A stretch of DNA of 64,000 bases from Rhodocyclaceae bacterium (GCA_018261935.1 JAGTRP010000008.1:62001-126000); one strand, 5' to 3'. Positions 51,497 through 63,019 are shown, counted from the first letter of the stretch. Numbers and translations are program-made. The notes: generated by a model from the letters alone, not told the origin.

Positions 51497-53410
51497 TTAC
51501 TCCTCCTCGCTGTCTTCCTCGGCGGCCGAGGTGTCCTCGCCGGCCGGCCCGCCCGGCACCTTGCCGAGCAGGTAATAGTCGAACACCATGCGGGCGATGG
51601 GCGCTGCCGATTGGGCGCCGAAGCCGCCGTTCTCCACCAGGATGGCGACCGCGATCCTGGGCTTGTCTACCGGGGCGAAGGCGATGAACAGGGCGTGGTC
51701 GCGCAGTTCCTTCTTCATCCCGTGCTCCTTGTATTGGGAGCCTTTGAGCGAGAAGACCTGGGCCGTACCGGTCTTCCCGGCGGATTCGTAGGGGGCTCCG
51801 GCAAAGGCGCGGGCGCCGGTGCCCTCCTTGTTCACGCCGACCATGGCGCGCTTGATGAATTCTATGTGCTGTGGCTTCCAGTCTAACTGCCGGATGGGCT
51901 GGGGCTCGATGGGCTTCTTGTTGCCGGTGCCGGTCTCGGTGATGTATTGCACCACGTGGGGCCGGTACATGACCCCGTTGTTGGCCAGGGTGGCCATGGC
52001 CTGGGCGAGCTGAATGGGCGTGTAGGCGTTGTAGCCCTGGCCGATGCCGATGGAAATGGTTTCCCCCGAATACCACTTTTGTTGCTCCGGCTTCTTGAAG
52101 CGCTGCTTCTTCCATTCCGGCGAGGGCAGCACGCCCTTGGATTCCCCCGATTCGTCCTTGTTGAGATCGATGCCGGTACGCTGTCCGAGACCGATGCTGC
52201 CCATGAAACGGGCGATGTTGTCGATCCCCATGTCGTTGGCCAGCATGTAGTAGTAGGTGTCGCAGGACTGGACGATGGATTTGTACATGTCCACGCTGCC
52301 GTGGCCGCCTTTCTTGTCGTCGCGGAACTGGTGGTTGCCGAAATTGAAGAAGCCGGGGTCGTGGATGGTCTGGCTGGGGGTGCGCTTGCCTACCTCCAGG
52401 GCCGCTAGGGCCATGTAGGGCTTGAAGGTCGAGCCTGGCGGATAGGCGCCATTGAGGGCTCGATTGACCATGGGCTTGTCGGGGGAGTCGTTCAACTCCT
52501 TCCAGTTGTCGGGGGTGATGCCGTCCACGAAAAGGTTGGGGTCGTAGGTCGGAGTGGACACCAGGGCCAGGATGCCGCCAGTGCTGGGATCGATGGCCAC
52601 CAGGGCGCCGCGCCGATCGCCGAAGGCCTTTTCGGTAATTTCCTGGAGCTTGATATCCAGGGTGAGCGCCAGGTTGTTCCCGGATACCGGCGGAATGCGC
52701 TTCAGACTGCGGATGGCGTGGCCGCCGGCATCGATCTCCACCTCCTCGTAGCCGGTCGTGCCGTGCAACTCGAACTCATAGCGCTGTTCCAGGCCGGTTT
52801 TTCCGATATGTTCGGTGCCCTTGTAGTTGGCCTCCTGGTCCTTTTCATCGATCCATTCGAGATCGTGGTCGGTGATGCGGCCGATGTAGCCTAGGGCGTG
52901 GGAGGCGACGGTGCCCAGGGGATACTGGCGGAAAAGCCGCGCCTTCACCTCGACGCCGGGAAAACGGTAGCGGTTGGCGGTGAAACGGGCGACTTCCTCG
53001 TCGGAGAGGCGGGTGCGGATAGGGATGGACTCGAAATTCTTGGCTTCGTCCATGAGCCGCTTGAAGCGCTTGCGGTCCCGGGGCTGGATGTCGATGAACT
53101 CAGCGAGGGCGCCAATGGTGGCTTCCAGATCACCGACCTGGGAGGGCGTGATTTCGAGGGTGAAAGCCGAATAGCTGCGAGCCAGCACCACGCCGTTGCG
53201 ATCGGTGATGACACCCCGGTTGGGCACGATGGGAACGAGGGAAATACGGTTGTCCTCGGCCCGGGTCTTGTAATAGTCGTGCTGGAGAACTTGCAGCCAG
53301 AAAAAGCGGCCGATCAGTATCCCGAAGGCCACCAGTACCGCCACCGCCGTAAAACCGAGGCGAAAGCGGAATATTTCGAGATCGCTTTCGGAAATGTGGA
53401 AGTCGTCCAT
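51497..53410 (-). CDS. mrdA: Penicillin-binding protein 2 (elongasome transpeptidase)
   Basis: 637 residues. One N-terminal membrane anchor (about 18-38), a PBP dimer domain with the RNRISL-like segment near 50, and a transpeptidase domain. The active Ser327 lies in STFK, with SCD as the SxN-type motif and KTGT near residue 545. It crosslinks peptidoglycan during cell elongation together with RodA and MreC. The C-terminus is a Glu/Ser-rich tail (EEDSEEE). It follows mreD by six bases. Confidence 0.97.
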   Translation of the reverse strand: MDDFHISESDLEIFRFRLGFTAVAVLVAFGILIGRFFWLQVLQHDYYKTRAEDNRISLVPIVPNRGVITDRNGVVLARSYSAFTLEITPSQVGDLEATIGALAEFIDIQPRDRKRFKRLMDEAKNFESIPIRTRLSDEEVARFTANRYRFPGVEVKARLFRQYPLGTVASHALGYIGRITDHDLEWIDEKDQEANYKGTEHIGKTGLEQRYEFELHGTTGYEEVEIDAGGHAIRSLKRIPPVSGNNLALTLDIKLQEITEKAFGDRRGALVAIDPSTGGILALVSTPTYDPNLFVDGITPDNWKELNDSPDKPMVNRALNGAYPPGSTFKPYMALAALEVGKRTPSQTIHDPGFFNFGNHQFRDDKKGGHGSVDMYKSIVQSCDTYYYMLANDMGIDNIARFMGSIGLGQRTGIDLNKDESGESKGVLPSPEWKKQRFKKPEQQKWYSGETISIGIGQGYNAYTPIQLAQAMATLANNGVMYRPHVVQYITETGTGNKKPIEPQPIRQLDWKPQHIEFIKRAMVGVNKEGTGARAFAGAPYESAGKTGTAQVFSLKGSQYKEHGMKKELRDHALFIAFAPVDKPRIAVAILVENGGFGAQSAAPIARMVFDYYLLGKVPGGPAGEDTSAAEEDSEEE

Positions 53411-53416
53411 GAACTG

Positions 53417-53938
53417 CTAGATCGGACGGTCGGGATCCTGTTCCAGGGGCTGGTACTGGGGCAGGAGAAGGACGAAGGTGGCTGGGACCCAGAGGGTGGA
53501 AGCAACGAAGGGGCTGATGAAATAACCCCAGCCCGGGAAGTCGGCGCCGGTCAGGAGGCGGATGAGGACCGGAATCACCTGGGCCATGACCAGAAGGGGC
53601 ATGACGTGCAGAGCCTGTTGGGCGAGGGGGAACCACAGGATGCGCCGGGAAAGCTGGGAAGCGCCATAGGCCAGCAGGATGTAGGCGAGGGCGTGCTGGC
53701 CCAGGATGGCCCCGTCCGCCACATCCATGGCGATGCCGCAGATGAAGGCCCAGCCCATGCCGATGTAACGGGATTCCCGCACCGACCAGAAACAGAGCAC
53801 CAGGGCTACCCAGTCGGGCACCCCCGGCCAATGGGAGGTCGGAAGGAAATTGAGGAGCAGGGCGCAGAACAGGCTGAAGAAGACGAACCAGGGCCTGACT
53901 GGCAGCAGGATGCGTGAAGAGGTGTAGGTCGGCTGCAT
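53417..53938 (-). CDS. mreD: Rod shape-determining protein MreD
   Basis: 173 residues with five to six hydrophobic helices and the opening LPVRPWFVFFSLFCALLLN, split by Pro-rich N-terminal residues. MreD is the integral membrane partner of MreC in the elongasome. The helix near residues 65-85 contains GIAMDVADGAILGQHALAY, a segment typical of the family. It starts nine bases after mreC and precedes mrdA in the usual order. Confidence 0.93.
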   Translation of the reverse strand: MQPTYTSSRILLPVRPWFVFFSLFCALLLNFLPTSHWPGVPDWVALVLCFWSVRESRYIGMGWAFICGIAMDVADGAILGQHALAYILLAYGASQLSRRILWFPLAQQALHVMPLLVMAQVIPVLIRLLTGADFPGWGYFISPFVASTLWVPATFVLLLPQYQPLEQDPDRPI

Positions 53939-53947
53939 GGCGGAATC

Positions 53948-54889
53948 CTAGGGCGCCTTGGCGGCGCGCTTCTTCTTCGTTCGCAGGACGGTATTGTCCT
54001 CACCCCCGGTGCTGGTGCGGGTGACCGCTTCCGGAGGCGGCTCCGGCAAGGGCTGGCGGGGATCGAGGACCATCACTTCGCCGAAATTCTCGACGCCGGC
54101 GATGGGGGTGCAGTAAATGCGGGCGAAGGAATAGGCGACATTGCGTTCCACCTGGGTCACCTTGGCCACCGGAAAACCGGCCAGATAAATGCCGTCGAGG
54201 CCGGAAGTCACCAGGATGTCGCCGCTCTGGACATCGGCATTGGCTGGGATGTACTTGAGTTCCAGCTGGCCGTTGCCGAGTCCGAAAGCCACCGACCGCA
54301 TGCCGGTGCGGACAACCTGCACCGGCACCGCCTGGTTCTTGTCGGTAATCAGCGTTACTTCCGCCGAGAAGGGGAAAACCCGGGTCACCTGGCCAACTAT
54401 GCCCGTCTCGTCGATGACCGGCTGGCCGGCAACGATACCGGCCTGCTGGCCCTTGTCTACGACCACCCGGCGGGAGAACGGATCCCTGGCGGTGTAGAGG
54501 ATCTGGGCCACCTGGCCCTTGGCGTTTTCCCGTTCCTTGACCGACAAGAGGCTCCGCAGGCGGGCATTTTCCATCTCCAGGTGGGCCAGGCGCTGCAGGT
54601 CCGGAGCCGTCCGCAGCTGGGCATGCCTGAGCTGGGCGTTTTCCTCCTTCAGGACGGCCAGCCCCACCAGATAACTCTGGGCCAGGTCCACCAGGCTACC
54701 CGGTGTCTGGGCCGCCCGTTGCAGGGGATCCACGACGATGGAGGCACTCTGCCGGATGATGTCGAGACTGCGAACCCGCAGGTCGACCACCAGCAGCGCC
54801 ACCGACAGGGCGACGTAGAAGGTCAGCAGGGCCAGCGGCGCCGGCCCGCGCTTGAAGAAGGGAAGGGGGGTATGGTCGATGCCGGCCAT
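53948..54889 (-). CDS. mreC: Rod shape-determining protein MreC
   Basis: 313 residues. A single N-terminal membrane helix (about 18-38), a coiled coil (about 80-120) and two beta-barrel domains in the periplasm, with ARDPFSRRVVVDKGQQAGI near 150 and VVTSGLDGIYLAGFPVAKV-type sequence near 245. MreC links PBP2 to the cytoskeleton. The C-terminal tail after about 290 is basic (TKKKRAAKAP). It lies 30 bases after mreB. Confidence 0.95.
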   Translation of the reverse strand: MAGIDHTPLPFFKRGPAPLALLTFYVALSVALLVVDLRVRSLDIIRQSASIVVDPLQRAAQTPGSLVDLAQSYLVGLAVLKEENAQLRHAQLRTAPDLQRLAHLEMENARLRSLLSVKERENAKGQVAQILYTARDPFSRRVVVDKGQQAGIVAGQPVIDETGIVGQVTRVFPFSAEVTLITDKNQAVPVQVVRTGMRSVAFGLGNGQLELKYIPANADVQSGDILVTSGLDGIYLAGFPVAKVTQVERNVAYSFARIYCTPIAGVENFGEVMVLDPRQPLPEPPPEAVTRTSTGGEDNTVLRTKKKRAAKAP

Positions 54890-54919
54890 TACCTACTCAA
54901 TCTGTAGGCCGGCTTCGAA

Positions 54920-56011
<1,092 letters not shown>

Positions 56012-56080
56012 TTATAACGCCTGAAATTATTAAAGGCCCGCCTCTTTTTTGTGCGCGGGCCGGCAGCGAGTCCCACTCTC

Positions 56081-56368
56081 ATGTCCCTTACCCTGGAACA
56101 GGTTCAACGCATCGCCCATCTCGCCCGTATCGAGGTGAGCGAATCCGAGGCCCGCACGACGCAGGGCCAGCTCAACGGCATTTTCCAACTGATCGAGCAG
56201 ATGCAGGCGGTGGACACCCGTGGCGTCGAGCCCATGGCCCACGCCCAGGATGTCAGCCAGCGCCTGCGCGAGGACCGGGTCACCGAGTCCGACCGGCGAG
56301 AGGCCTATCAGGCCGTGGCCCCGGAAACCGAGGCCAGCCTCTACCTGGTGCCGAAGGTGATCGAATGA
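56081..56368 (+). CDS. gatC: Asp-tRNA(Asn)/Glu-tRNA(Gln) amidotransferase subunit C
   Basis: 95 residues. The [11 protein letters not shown] segment and the C-terminal [21 protein letters not shown] are typical. GatC tethers GatA and GatB. The ATG at 56081 is chosen to match the [18 protein letters not shown]-terminus; an upstream open frame lacks support. It overlaps gatA by four bases. The presence of GatCAB means that tRNA-Gln and/or tRNA-Asn is charged by transamidation. Confidence 0.96.
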   Translation: MSLTLEQVQRIAHLARIEVSESEARTTQGQLNGIFQLIEQMQAVDTRGVEPMAHAQDVSQRLREDRVTESDRREAYQAVAPETEASLYLVPKVIE

Positions 56369-57822
56369 TCGAAAAAAGCCTCAAGGAACTGTCGCAGGCC
56401 CTGGCTGCGAAAAAGATTTCCAGCGTCGAATTGACCCAACTCTATCTCGACCGCATATCCCGATTCAATCCGCAACTTAACGCCTTCATCACGGTCAACG
56501 GCGATAAGAGCCTGGCCGCGGCCCGCGCCGCCGACCAGCGCATCGCCCGCGGCGAAGCCGGTCCGTTGACCGGCATTCCCGTGGCTCAAAAGGATATTTT
56601 CTGTGCGGAAGGCTGGCTGACCACCTGCGGATCGAAGATGCTGTCCAATTTTGTCTCGCCCTACGACGCAACCGTCATCGAGCGCATGGAGCGCGGTGCC
56701 GGCTTGGTGTCCCTGGGCAAGACCAACATGGACGAATTCGCCATGGGCTCGTCCAACGAGACTTCGTTCTACGGCCCGGTGCGCAATCCCTGGGATCCGG
56801 AGCGGGTGCCCGGCGGCTCTTCCGGCGGTTCCGCCGCGGCGGTGGCAGCCCGTCTCGCCCCGGTCGCCAGCGGCACTGACACCGGCGGCTCCATCCGCCA
56901 GCCGGCCTCCCTGTGCAACCTGACCGGCCTCAAGCCCACCTACGGCGTGGTCTCCCGCTACGGCATGATTGCCTTCGCTTCCTCCCTGGATCAGGCGGGT
57001 CCGATGGCCCGGAGCGCCGAGGACTGCGCCCTGCTCCTGAATACCATGGCCGGCTTCGACGAGCGCGACTCCACTTCCCTGGACCGCCCCTCCGAGGACT
57101 ACACCCGGGACCTGGAACGGCCCCTGGAGGGCCTGCGCATCGGCCTGCCGAAGGAGTTCTTCGGCGACGGTTGCGACCCCGAAGTGATGGCCGCGGTCCG
57201 CGCCGCCATTGCCGAATACGAGAAGCTCGGGGCCCGGACGGTCGAGGTTTCCCTGCCCAATTCCCACCTGTCGGTGGCAGCCTACTACGTCATCGCCCCG
57301 GCCGAGGCCAGCTCCAATCTGTCCCGTTTCGACGGCGTGCGCTACGGCTACCGGGCGCCCGAATACACCGATTTGGCCGACATGTATTCCAAGACCCGGG
57401 CCCAGGGCTTCGGCGCCGAAGTGAAGCGCCGCATCCTGATCGGCGCCTACGTCCTTTCCCACGGCTATTACGATGCCTACTACCTGCAGGCCCAGCGGAT
57501 CCGGCGCCTCATCGCCGACGATTTTGCCGCCGCCTTCAAGGAGTGCGACGTCATCCTCGGGCCCACCAGCCCGGGCACGGCCTTCAAGCTGGGCGAGAAG
57601 GCGGCCGACCCGGTGCAGATGTACCTTTCGGACATCTACACCATCGCCGTCAACCTGGCCGGCCTGCCCGGCATGTCGCTGCCCTGCGGCTTCGCCGGCA
57701 GCCTGCCGGTGGGCCTGCAGCTGATCGGCAATTATTTCGCCGAGGCACGCCTGCTCAATGTGGCGCACCGCTACCAGCAGGCGACGGACTGGCACCGGCG
57801 CGCGCCGGCGGGTCTGGAATGA
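56365..57822 (+). CDS. gatA: Asp-tRNA(Asn)/Glu-tRNA(Gln) amidotransferase subunit A
   Basis: 485 residues of the amidase-signature family. The catalytic Lys lies in PVAQKDIF (about residue 77), and the two serines lie in [14 protein letters not shown] and [12 protein letters not shown]. GatA hydrolyses glutamine and channels ammonia to GatB. It starts within gatC (ATGA) and its stop overlaps the start of a lipoprotein gene by four bases. Confidence 0.97.
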   Translation: MIEKSLKELSQALAAKKISSVELTQLYLDRISRFNPQLNAFITVNGDKSLAAARAADQRIARGEAGPLTGIPVAQKDIFCAEGWLTTCGSKMLSNFVSPYDATVIERMERGAGLVSLGKTNMDEFAMGSSNETSFYGPVRNPWDPERVPGGSSGGSAAAVAARLAPVASGTDTGGSIRQPASLCNLTGLKPTYGVVSRYGMIAFASSLDQAGPMARSAEDCALLLNTMAGFDERDSTSLDRPSEDYTRDLERPLEGLRIGLPKEFFGDGCDPEVMAAVRAAIAEYEKLGARTVEVSLPNSHLSVAAYYVIAPAEASSNLSRFDGVRYGYRAPEYTDLADMYSKTRAQGFGAEVKRRILIGAYVLSHGYYDAYYLQAQRIRRLIADDFAAAFKECDVILGPTSPGTAFKLGEKAADPVQMYLSDIYTIAVNLAGLPGMSLPCGFAGSLPVGLQLIGNYFAEARLLNVAHRYQQATDWHRRAPAGLE

Positions 57823-58358
57823 AAACCGGAAGCCGGCTCTCCGCCTGTCTGCTGTCTGGCGGCTTGGTGGCCGGCTGTGCCGAGATGGACAAGCGCGTCG
57901 AAGCGCCTCCCCCGCCGAAAGTGGTGGAAGAGGCGCCGCCGGTCATCGTCGACAAGGCCCAGTCCCAGCCCCTCAAGTATCTGGTGGGGCGCGACCTGAA
58001 GCCGATGCCGACCCGGCCCCTCAACGTCCGATCCCGGTGCGCGTACCGGGATGATATCGGCACCCGTACCCGCCTCAGCCTTCTGGTGAAAAACGCCCAG
58101 GTCCGGACCTTCGTCGCCAGTGTCAACATGCCGAAGCACGGCACCTGCCGCTTCAATCTCCGGAATTTCCGGCAGACCGCCTCCCTGCCCCAGGCTCAGC
58201 TGACGGCGCGGGACGGTTCCGACTGCACGGTTCGCCTGTGGGAGCAGGGGGACCGGGTCACCGTCGCTTTCAACAATTGTTCCCAGTCCTGTGACGGGGA
58301 AGCATTCAATTACCTGTGGCCGATCATGGTGGAAGCCAAGAGCGGCCGCTGCTTCTAA
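57819..58358 (+). CDS. Putative lipoprotein encoded between gatA and gatB
   Basis: 179 residues of unknown function. A signal peptide with lipobox LVAGC (Cys at about 20) predicts outer or inner membrane lipid attachment, followed by a Pro-rich linker. The rest is a small domain with five cysteines (segments [30 protein letters not shown] and the C-terminal GRCF), so disulfides are likely. ATG overlaps the gatA stop (ATGA) and gatB follows after 15 bases. It shares the gat transcript but has no evident link to tRNA charging. Confidence 0.82.
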   Translation: MKTGSRLSACLLSGGLVAGCAEMDKRVEAPPPPKVVEEAPPVIVDKAQSQPLKYLVGRDLKPMPTRPLNVRSRCAYRDDIGTRTRLSLLVKNAQVRTFVASVNMPKHGTCRFNLRNFRQTASLPQAQLTARDGSDCTVRLWEQGDRVTVAFNNCSQSCDGEAFNYLWPIMVEAKSGRCF

Positions 58359-58373
58359 CAAAAGAGAATCACC

Positions 58374-59828
58374 ATGGCCCAGTGGGAAGTCGTCATCGGG
58401 ATCGAGACCCATGCCCAGCTCTCGACCGCGTCCAAAATCTTTTCCGGCGCCGCCATCGCTTTCGGTGCGGCTCCCAATACCCAGGCCTGCGCGGTGGACC
58501 TGGCGCTGCCCGGCGTGCTGCCGGTCCTGAACCGGGGGGCCGTCGAGTGCGCCATCCGCTTCGGCTTGGCGGTGGGCGCCGAAGTGGCGCCGAAATCGGT
58601 CTTTGCCCGCAAGAACTACTTTTATCCTGATCTTCCCAAGGGCTACCAGATCAGCCAGTTCGAGCTGCCGGTGGTGGTGGGCGGCGGGGTTGTCATCCAG
58701 GTCGGCCAGGGCGACAAGGCCTACCAGAAGGCCATCCGCCTCACCCGAGCCCACCTGGAGGAGGATGCCGGCAAGTCCCTGCACGAAGACTTCCACGGCA
58801 AGACCGGCATCGACCTCAACCGGGCCGGCACGCCGCTCCTGGAGATCGTTTCCGAACCCGACATGCGCTCCTCCGACGAGGCCGTGGCCTATGCCCGAGC
58901 TCTGCATTCCCTAGTGCGCTGGATCGGCATCTGCGACGGCAACATGCAGGAGGGCTCCTTCCGCTGCGACGCCAACGTCTCGGTGCGCCGGCTGGGCGAC
59001 GAGAAGTTAGGCACCCGGCGCGAGATCAAGAACCTCAATTCCTTCCGCTTCCTGAAAGAGGCCATCGACTACGAGGTGCGCTGGCAGATTGAAACCCTGG
59101 AAGACGGCGGCACCATTCAGCAGGCGACGGTCCTCTTCGACCCGGACAGCGGCGAGACCCGCACCATGCGGACCAAGGAAGATGCCCACGACTACCGTTA
59201 CTTCCCGGATCCCGACCTCTTGCCCCTGGTCATTTCCGGCGAATGGGTCGAGCGGGTCAAGGCAGGGCTGCCGGAACTGCCGGCCCAGAAGCGGGAGCGC
59301 TTTACGGCCGACCTGGGGCTTTCCGATTACGATGCCACGACCCTGACGGCCAACCAGGAGACGGCGGCCTATTACGAGGCGGCCGTGGCCGCTGCGGGTA
59401 AGCCGAACGCCAAGACCTGCGCCAACTGGGTGATGGTGGACTTGGCGGCGCGCCTCAACAAGGAAGGCCGCGATCTTGCCGATTCGCCGGTGTCGGCCCA
59501 GCAGCTGGCCGGGTTGGTGGTGCGCATCGCCGACGGCACCATCTCCAACGCCATCGGCAAGAAGGTGTTCGAGGCCCTTTGGAACGGGGAAGGGGTGAGC
59601 GCCGACGAGATTATCGAAAAGCAGGGCTTGAAGCAGATCACCGACAGCAGCGCCATCGAGCCCCTGGTGGACCAGGTGCTGGCCGCCAATGCCCAGAACG
59701 TGGCCGAATTCAGGGCCGGCAAGGAAAAGGCCTTCAATGCCCTGGTCGGCCAGGTGATGAAGGCGGCCAAGGGCAAGGCCAATCCGCAGCAGGTGAACGA
59801 GCTGCTGCGCAAGAAACTGCAGGGATGA
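58374..59828 (+). CDS. gatB: Asp-tRNA(Asn)/Glu-tRNA(Gln) amidotransferase subunit B
   Basis: 484 residues. The opening [15 protein letters not shown] is the family signature; [16 protein letters not shown] (about 80) and [25 protein letters not shown] (split by the catalytic-site residues) follow. The C-terminal half is a helical tRNA-binding tail (GatB/YqeY domain, about 330-484). It activates and amidates mischarged tRNA. A hairpin lies six bases after the stop. Confidence 0.97.
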   Translation: MAQWEVVIGIETHAQLSTASKIFSGAAIAFGAAPNTQACAVDLALPGVLPVLNRGAVECAIRFGLAVGAEVAPKSVFARKNYFYPDLPKGYQISQFELPVVVGGGVVIQVGQGDKAYQKAIRLTRAHLEEDAGKSLHEDFHGKTGIDLNRAGTPLLEIVSEPDMRSSDEAVAYARALHSLVRWIGICDGNMQEGSFRCDANVSVRRLGDEKLGTRREIKNLNSFRFLKEAIDYEVRWQIETLEDGGTIQQATVLFDPDSGETRTMRTKEDAHDYRYFPDPDLLPLVISGEWVERVKAGLPELPAQKRERFTADLGLSDYDATTLTANQETAAYYEAAVAAAGKPNAKTCANWVMVDLAARLNKEGRDLADSPVSAQQLAGLVVRIADGTISNAIGKKVFEALWNGEGVSADEIIEKQGLKQITDSSAIEPLVDQVLAANAQNVAEFRAGKEKAFNALVGQVMKAAKGKANPQQVNELLRKKLQG

Positions 59829-59833
59829 CGAAA

Positions 59834-59854
59834 GGGAGCGGACAACCCGCTCCC
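59834..59854 (+). terminator. Hairpin between convergent gatB and the coiled-coil gene
   Basis: An eight-base-pair stem, GGGAGCGG/CCGCTCCC, with a five-base loop lies midway between the convergent stops. On the minus strand it is followed by TTTC; on the plus strand there is no T-run. It may act as a shared, weak terminator. Confidence 0.5.
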
Positions 59855-59864
59855 CCTTCGCCGG

Positions 59865-60479
59865 CTAACGGCCGCCGGCCAGGTCCATGTAGCGGCGCTT
59901 GTCCTCGTCGTACTTGGCCCGGATTTTCTCCAGTTCGGCCTTCTTGGCGTCGATGAGGCCCTGCTGGGCCTTGAGGTCGTAATCGATGTCCTGGATGCCC
60001 TTGGTGATTTCGGGCGGCACCGGCTTGTTTTTGTAGAACTCCAGTTCGCCTTCGAGCTTCTTGCGCTTTTGCTTCAGTGCCGTGACCTTGCCTTCGGTTT
60101 GCTTGATGGCCTCCTGGACGCCGGCCATGCTGCGGTCGCGGGCCTGATCGATGTCGGCCACGCTGCTGTAGGTGGCCAGCAGGGCCTGATCCTTTCGGCG
60201 CTGCTCCTGCTGGGCGGCTTCGGCCTCCTTCTTGCGCTGGGCCTCGGCGGCCGCCTGGGCCTTCTGTTCCGCCGTCATCGGCGGTCCGACCTCCTTGATG
60301 ACGTTGCCGGCGCCGTCTAGGATCTTGTAGGCCCGTCCCCGGCACTGCTCGGGCAGACTATCGCCGCAGGCGCGCCGTCCGGTGGTCGGGTCCTGGCAGC
60401 AAAGCATGTTGGCGCCCTGGGCTGCGGTTGCCGACCACAGGGCCAGGCTGGCGAAGGCGATCTTAAGCGGCGACACCAT
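59865..60479 (-). CDS. Secreted DUF4124-like coiled-coil protein
   Basis: 204 residues. A signal peptide ends near residue 23 (AAQGA). A short Cys-rich N-terminal domain ([15 protein letters not shown] and [11 protein letters not shown]) resembles DUF4124. The remainder (about 70-204) is charged coiled coil with two arms. Function unknown, probably periplasmic or envelope-associated. ATG at 60479 lies within the end of pyrE (17-base overlap), so it is expressed with pyrE. Confidence 0.75.
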   Translation of the reverse strand: MVSPLKIAFASLALWSATAAQGANMLCCQDPTTGRRACGDSLPEQCRGRAYKILDGAGNVIKEVGPPMTAEQKAQAAAEAQRKKEAEAAQQEQRRKDQALLATYSSVADIDQARDRSMAGVQEAIKQTEGKVTALKQKRKKLEGELEFYKNKPVPPEITKGIQDIDYDLKAQQGLIDAKKAELEKIRAKYDEDKRRYMDLAGGR

Positions 60480-61113
60480 ACTTCTCCCGATAACGCGCGA
60501 CGTTGTCGCGATGGGCGCCGAATTCGGCGCTGTGTTCAAGATAAGCCATGAGGTCGGCCAAGCTTGCCACCGCCACCACGGGAATGCCGTAGTCGCGACG
60601 AACTTCCTGGACGGCCGACAGCTCGCCCTGGCCCCGTTCCATGCGGTCCAGGGCGATCAGCACCCCGGCCGGGGTGGCACCGGCGGCACGGATGATCTCG
60701 ACAGATTCGCGCACCGAGGTGCCGGCCGAGATGACGTCGTCGACAATCAGGACGCGCCCGGACAAGGGGGCGCCGACGATGCTGCCGCCTTCGCCGTGAT
60801 CCTTTGCTTCCTTGCGGTTGAAGGCGAAGGGGAAATTGCGGCCCCGTTGGGCGAGAGCTACGGAGATCGCCGCCACCAGGGGAATGCCCTTGTAGGCGGG
60901 GCCGAACAGCATGTCGAAGGCGATGCCGCTGGCGTCGGCGGCTTTGGCGTAGAATTGCGCCAGCCGGCCGAGGGAATCGCCGTCATTGAAGAGCCCGGCG
61001 TTGAAGAAATAGGGCGAAAGCCGCCCGGCCTTGGTCTTGAATTCGCCGAAACGCAACACCTCGCGCTCCAGGGCGAATTCGATAAATTCCTGACGAAAAT
61101 CCATATCTTTCAA
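60463..61113 (-). CDS. pyrE: Orotate phosphoribosyltransferase
   Basis: 216 residues. The PRPP-binding loop [17 protein letters not shown] is at about 121-137, and [10 protein letters not shown] at about 70 is also diagnostic. It makes orotidine monophosphate from orotate in pyrimidine synthesis. ATG at 61113; a second in-frame ATG three codons later (MDFRQEF) is a possible start. It is divergent from xthA with 47 bases between. No other pyr gene is nearby. Confidence 0.96.
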   Translation of the reverse strand: MKDMDFRQEFIEFALEREVLRFGEFKTKAGRLSPYFFNAGLFNDGDSLGRLAQFYAKAADASGIAFDMLFGPAYKGIPLVAAISVALAQRGRNFPFAFNRKEAKDHGEGGSIVGAPLSGRVLIVDDVISAGTSVRESVEIIRAAGATPAGVLIALDRMERGQGELSAVQEVRRDYGIPVVAVASLADLMAYLEHSAEFGAHRDNVARYREKYGVAA

Positions 61114-61160
61114 AAAATGACGTTGTTTTCCGGCCTGCCTGGGAAGCCGTTCGAAATTCC

Positions 61161-61943
61161 ATGTTACGCATCATCTCCCTCAATCTCAACGGTATCCGTT
61201 CCGCCTGGAACAAAAATGTCCTGCCCTGGGCGGCGCAGCAACAGGCGGATGTCATCTGCCTGCAGGAGTTGAAAGCCCAGTTGCCGGATCTCTCCGCCGA
61301 GATGCTGGCCCCCGCCGGCTTCCAGGCCCATTACCACTGCGCGGAAAAGCGTGGCTACAGCGGCGTCGGCCTCTGGTGCCGAAAGCCGCCGGATCGGGTC
61401 GTGGCTGGGCTCGGCCATGCCGAATTCGACGCCGAAGGCCGCTATCTGCAGGCAGATTTTGGCCAGCTCTCGGTGATTTCCCTCTACCTGCCTTCGGGTT
61501 CTTCGTCCCCCGAGCGGCAGGAGGCCAAGTTTCGTTTCATGGAGGTCTTCTTCCCCCACCTCGCCGGCCTGCGGGCGGCGGGCCGGGAAATCGTCATTTG
61601 CGGCGACTGGAATATTGCCCATCGGGAAATCGACCTGAAGAACTGGAAATCCAATCAGAAGAATTCCGGCTTCCTGCCCGAGGAAAGAGCCTGGCTGACC
61701 CGGGTTTTCGATGATTTGGGCTGGATCGACGTCTATCGCCGACTTTATCCGGACGCCGGCGGCGAAGCCTATACCTGGTGGAGCAACCGCGGCCAGGCCT
61801 GGGCCAAGAATGTGGGCTGGCGCATCGACTACCACGTCGCCACACCGGCCATCGCCGCCGGCGCCCTGCAAGGCAGCGTGTATAAGGCGGAACGGTTCTC
61901 AGACCACGCACCGGTCAGCGTGGATTACGACTACGGGTCTTGA
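61161..61943 (+). CDS. xthA: Exodeoxyribonuclease III
   Basis: 260 residues, EEP nuclease family. The metal Glu is in LQELKAQ (about 35-41), the catalytic Asp-Asn in CGDWNIAH (about 151-158), and the end motif [11 protein letters not shown] carries the essential Asp-His. It is an AP endonuclease and 3' exonuclease in base-excision repair. N-terminal [15 protein letters not shown] is typical. It probably has its own promoter in the short gap with pyrE. Confidence 0.95.
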   Translation: MLRIISLNLNGIRSAWNKNVLPWAAQQQADVICLQELKAQLPDLSAEMLAPAGFQAHYHCAEKRGYSGVGLWCRKPPDRVVAGLGHAEFDAEGRYLQADFGQLSVISLYLPSGSSSPERQEAKFRFMEVFFPHLAGLRAAGREIVICGDWNIAHREIDLKNWKSNQKNSGFLPEERAWLTRVFDDLGWIDVYRRLYPDAGGEAYTWWSNRGQAWAKNVGWRIDYHVATPAIAAGALQGSVYKAERFSDHAPVSVDYDYGS

Positions 61944-61948
61944 CTGAA

Positions 61949-61977
61949 TTGATTTCAATGCCCGAACGGGATAACCT
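61949..61977 (+). promoter_or_regulatory. Possible sigma-70-type promoter of the DUF883 cluster
   Basis: TTGATT and TAACCT separated by 17 bases lie just after xthA and about 37 bases before the DUF883 gene start. The -35 is a fair match, the -10 is modest. No other element is obvious in this 70-base gap. Confidence 0.4.
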
Positions 61978-62013
61978 GTACTTTGGCATAACCAATAACA
62001 CATGAGGTTCGAA

Positions 62014-62328
62014 ATGGCTCAGGAATTGACCGCTGCTAACAAAGAAAAGCTGGTTTCCGACATGAAAGTCGTGATCAGCGACGCGGAAGAGATTTTGCGT
62101 GCGACGGCCGGTGCCGCTGGCGAAAAAATGGGCGAAATGCGTGCCAAGATCGAAGCCAGCCTGCGGGACGCCAAGCTGCGTTTGGCGGACGCCGAAGCGG
62201 CTCTGGTGGACAAGGCCAAGGCTGCGGCGAATGCCACCGACGATTTCGTCCATGACCATCCCTGGCAAGCGGTGGGTGTAGGCGCTGCCGTCGGTCTGGT
62301 CATCGGTGTCCTGATCGGACGTCGCTGA
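62014..62328 (+). CDS. DUF883 (ElaB/YqjD) family ribosome-binding membrane protein
   Basis: 104 residues. An amphipathic helical N-terminus (about 1-70), then the family segment DFVHDHPWQAVGVGAAVGLVIGVLIGRR with a C-terminal membrane anchor. Related YqjD/ElaB proteins in E. coli attach stationary-phase ribosomes to the inner membrane. ATG 62014 is favoured because GAGG lies six bases upstream; an ATG at 62002 overlaps that site. It is the first gene of a four-gene cluster. Confidence 0.88.
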   Translation: MAQELTAANKEKLVSDMKVVISDAEEILRATAGAAGEKMGEMRAKIEASLRDAKLRLADAEAALVDKAKAAANATDDFVHDHPWQAVGVGAAVGLVIGVLIGRR

Positions 62329-62333
62329 ACGCC

Positions 62334-62729
62334 ATGCCTGCCGGTCTAGGCGGCGGAAGACTGTTCGGCGCCCTGCGCAACCTGATGGCCACCGTGGTGG
62401 CCATCGGCCGGACACGCCTTCAGCTGCTGGGCACGGAGCTCCAGGAGGAGAAGACCCGTTTCCTGGGCGCCCTGGTCAGCGGGGTGGTTGCCCTGTTCCT
62501 GGGCGGCCTCGGCATCATTCTTCTGATCGCCTGCGTGGCTGCGGCCTTCTGGGAGCACCGGGTGGCCATCTTCGGCCTTTCCGCCCTGGTGACGCTGGGA
62601 GTCGGGTTCTATCTCGCCATGCAGGCCAAGCGGCTGGTATCCCAGCCTTCCAATCTCTTCCATGCCAGCCTGGCGGAGTTGGATGCCGACGTGGCGCGCC
62701 TGCGGAAAGCGGCGCGGGATCGGCAGTGA
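62334..62729 (+). CDS. Phage-holin-family / YqjE-like membrane protein
   Basis: 131 residues with two membrane helices (about 44-70 and 76-95) and charged ends, matching the YqjE/DUF1469 family often misnamed holin. GLLLQEE-type sequence TELQEEKTRFLGALVSGVVAL around residue 34 is typical, split by the charged segment. In E. coli the yqjD-yqjE-yqjK genes are adjacent, as here. Function unknown. It follows DUF883 by five bases and its stop overlaps the next start. Confidence 0.87.
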   Translation: MPAGLGGGRLFGALRNLMATVVAIGRTRLQLLGTELQEEKTRFLGALVSGVVALFLGGLGIILLIACVAAAFWEHRVAIFGLSALVTLGVGFYLAMQAKRLVSQPSNLFHASLAELDADVARLRKAARDRQ

Positions 62730-63019
62730 ATTCCCAACTCATCGCCTTGGCGGAAAAACGCGGCGAGCTGAAGGCCAGGATTGCCATGCAGCGCGAGGCG
62801 TTGGCTCAGAACATCTGGCCGGTGGAAAATTTCCTCGGCGTCGGCGACCGGGTGGTGGACGGGGCGCACTGGCTCAAGCGCCATCCTGCTGTGCTGGTGG
62901 CGGCGATCGTTACTCTGGCGGTGAGCCGCCCCACACGGGCCTGGCGCCTTGCCAGACGCGGCTTCGTCGTCTGGCAAGGTTTCCGGAAATTGCGCAGTCG
63001 GCTGAGCGGGATTCTCTGA
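62726..63019 (+). CDS. YqjK-like protein
   Basis: 97 residues starting with GTG at 62726, which overlaps the YqjE-like stop. The N-terminal half is a charged helix (RGELKARIAMQREAL), then one hydrophobic stretch near residues 55-68 and a basic C-terminus. It matches YqjK-like proteins in position and general shape. No functional residue can be named. Confidence 0.78.
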   Translation: MNSQLIALAEKRGELKARIAMQREALAQNIWPVENFLGVGDRVVDGAHWLKRHPAVLVAAIVTLAVSRPTRAWRLARRGFVVWQGFRKLRSRLSGIL

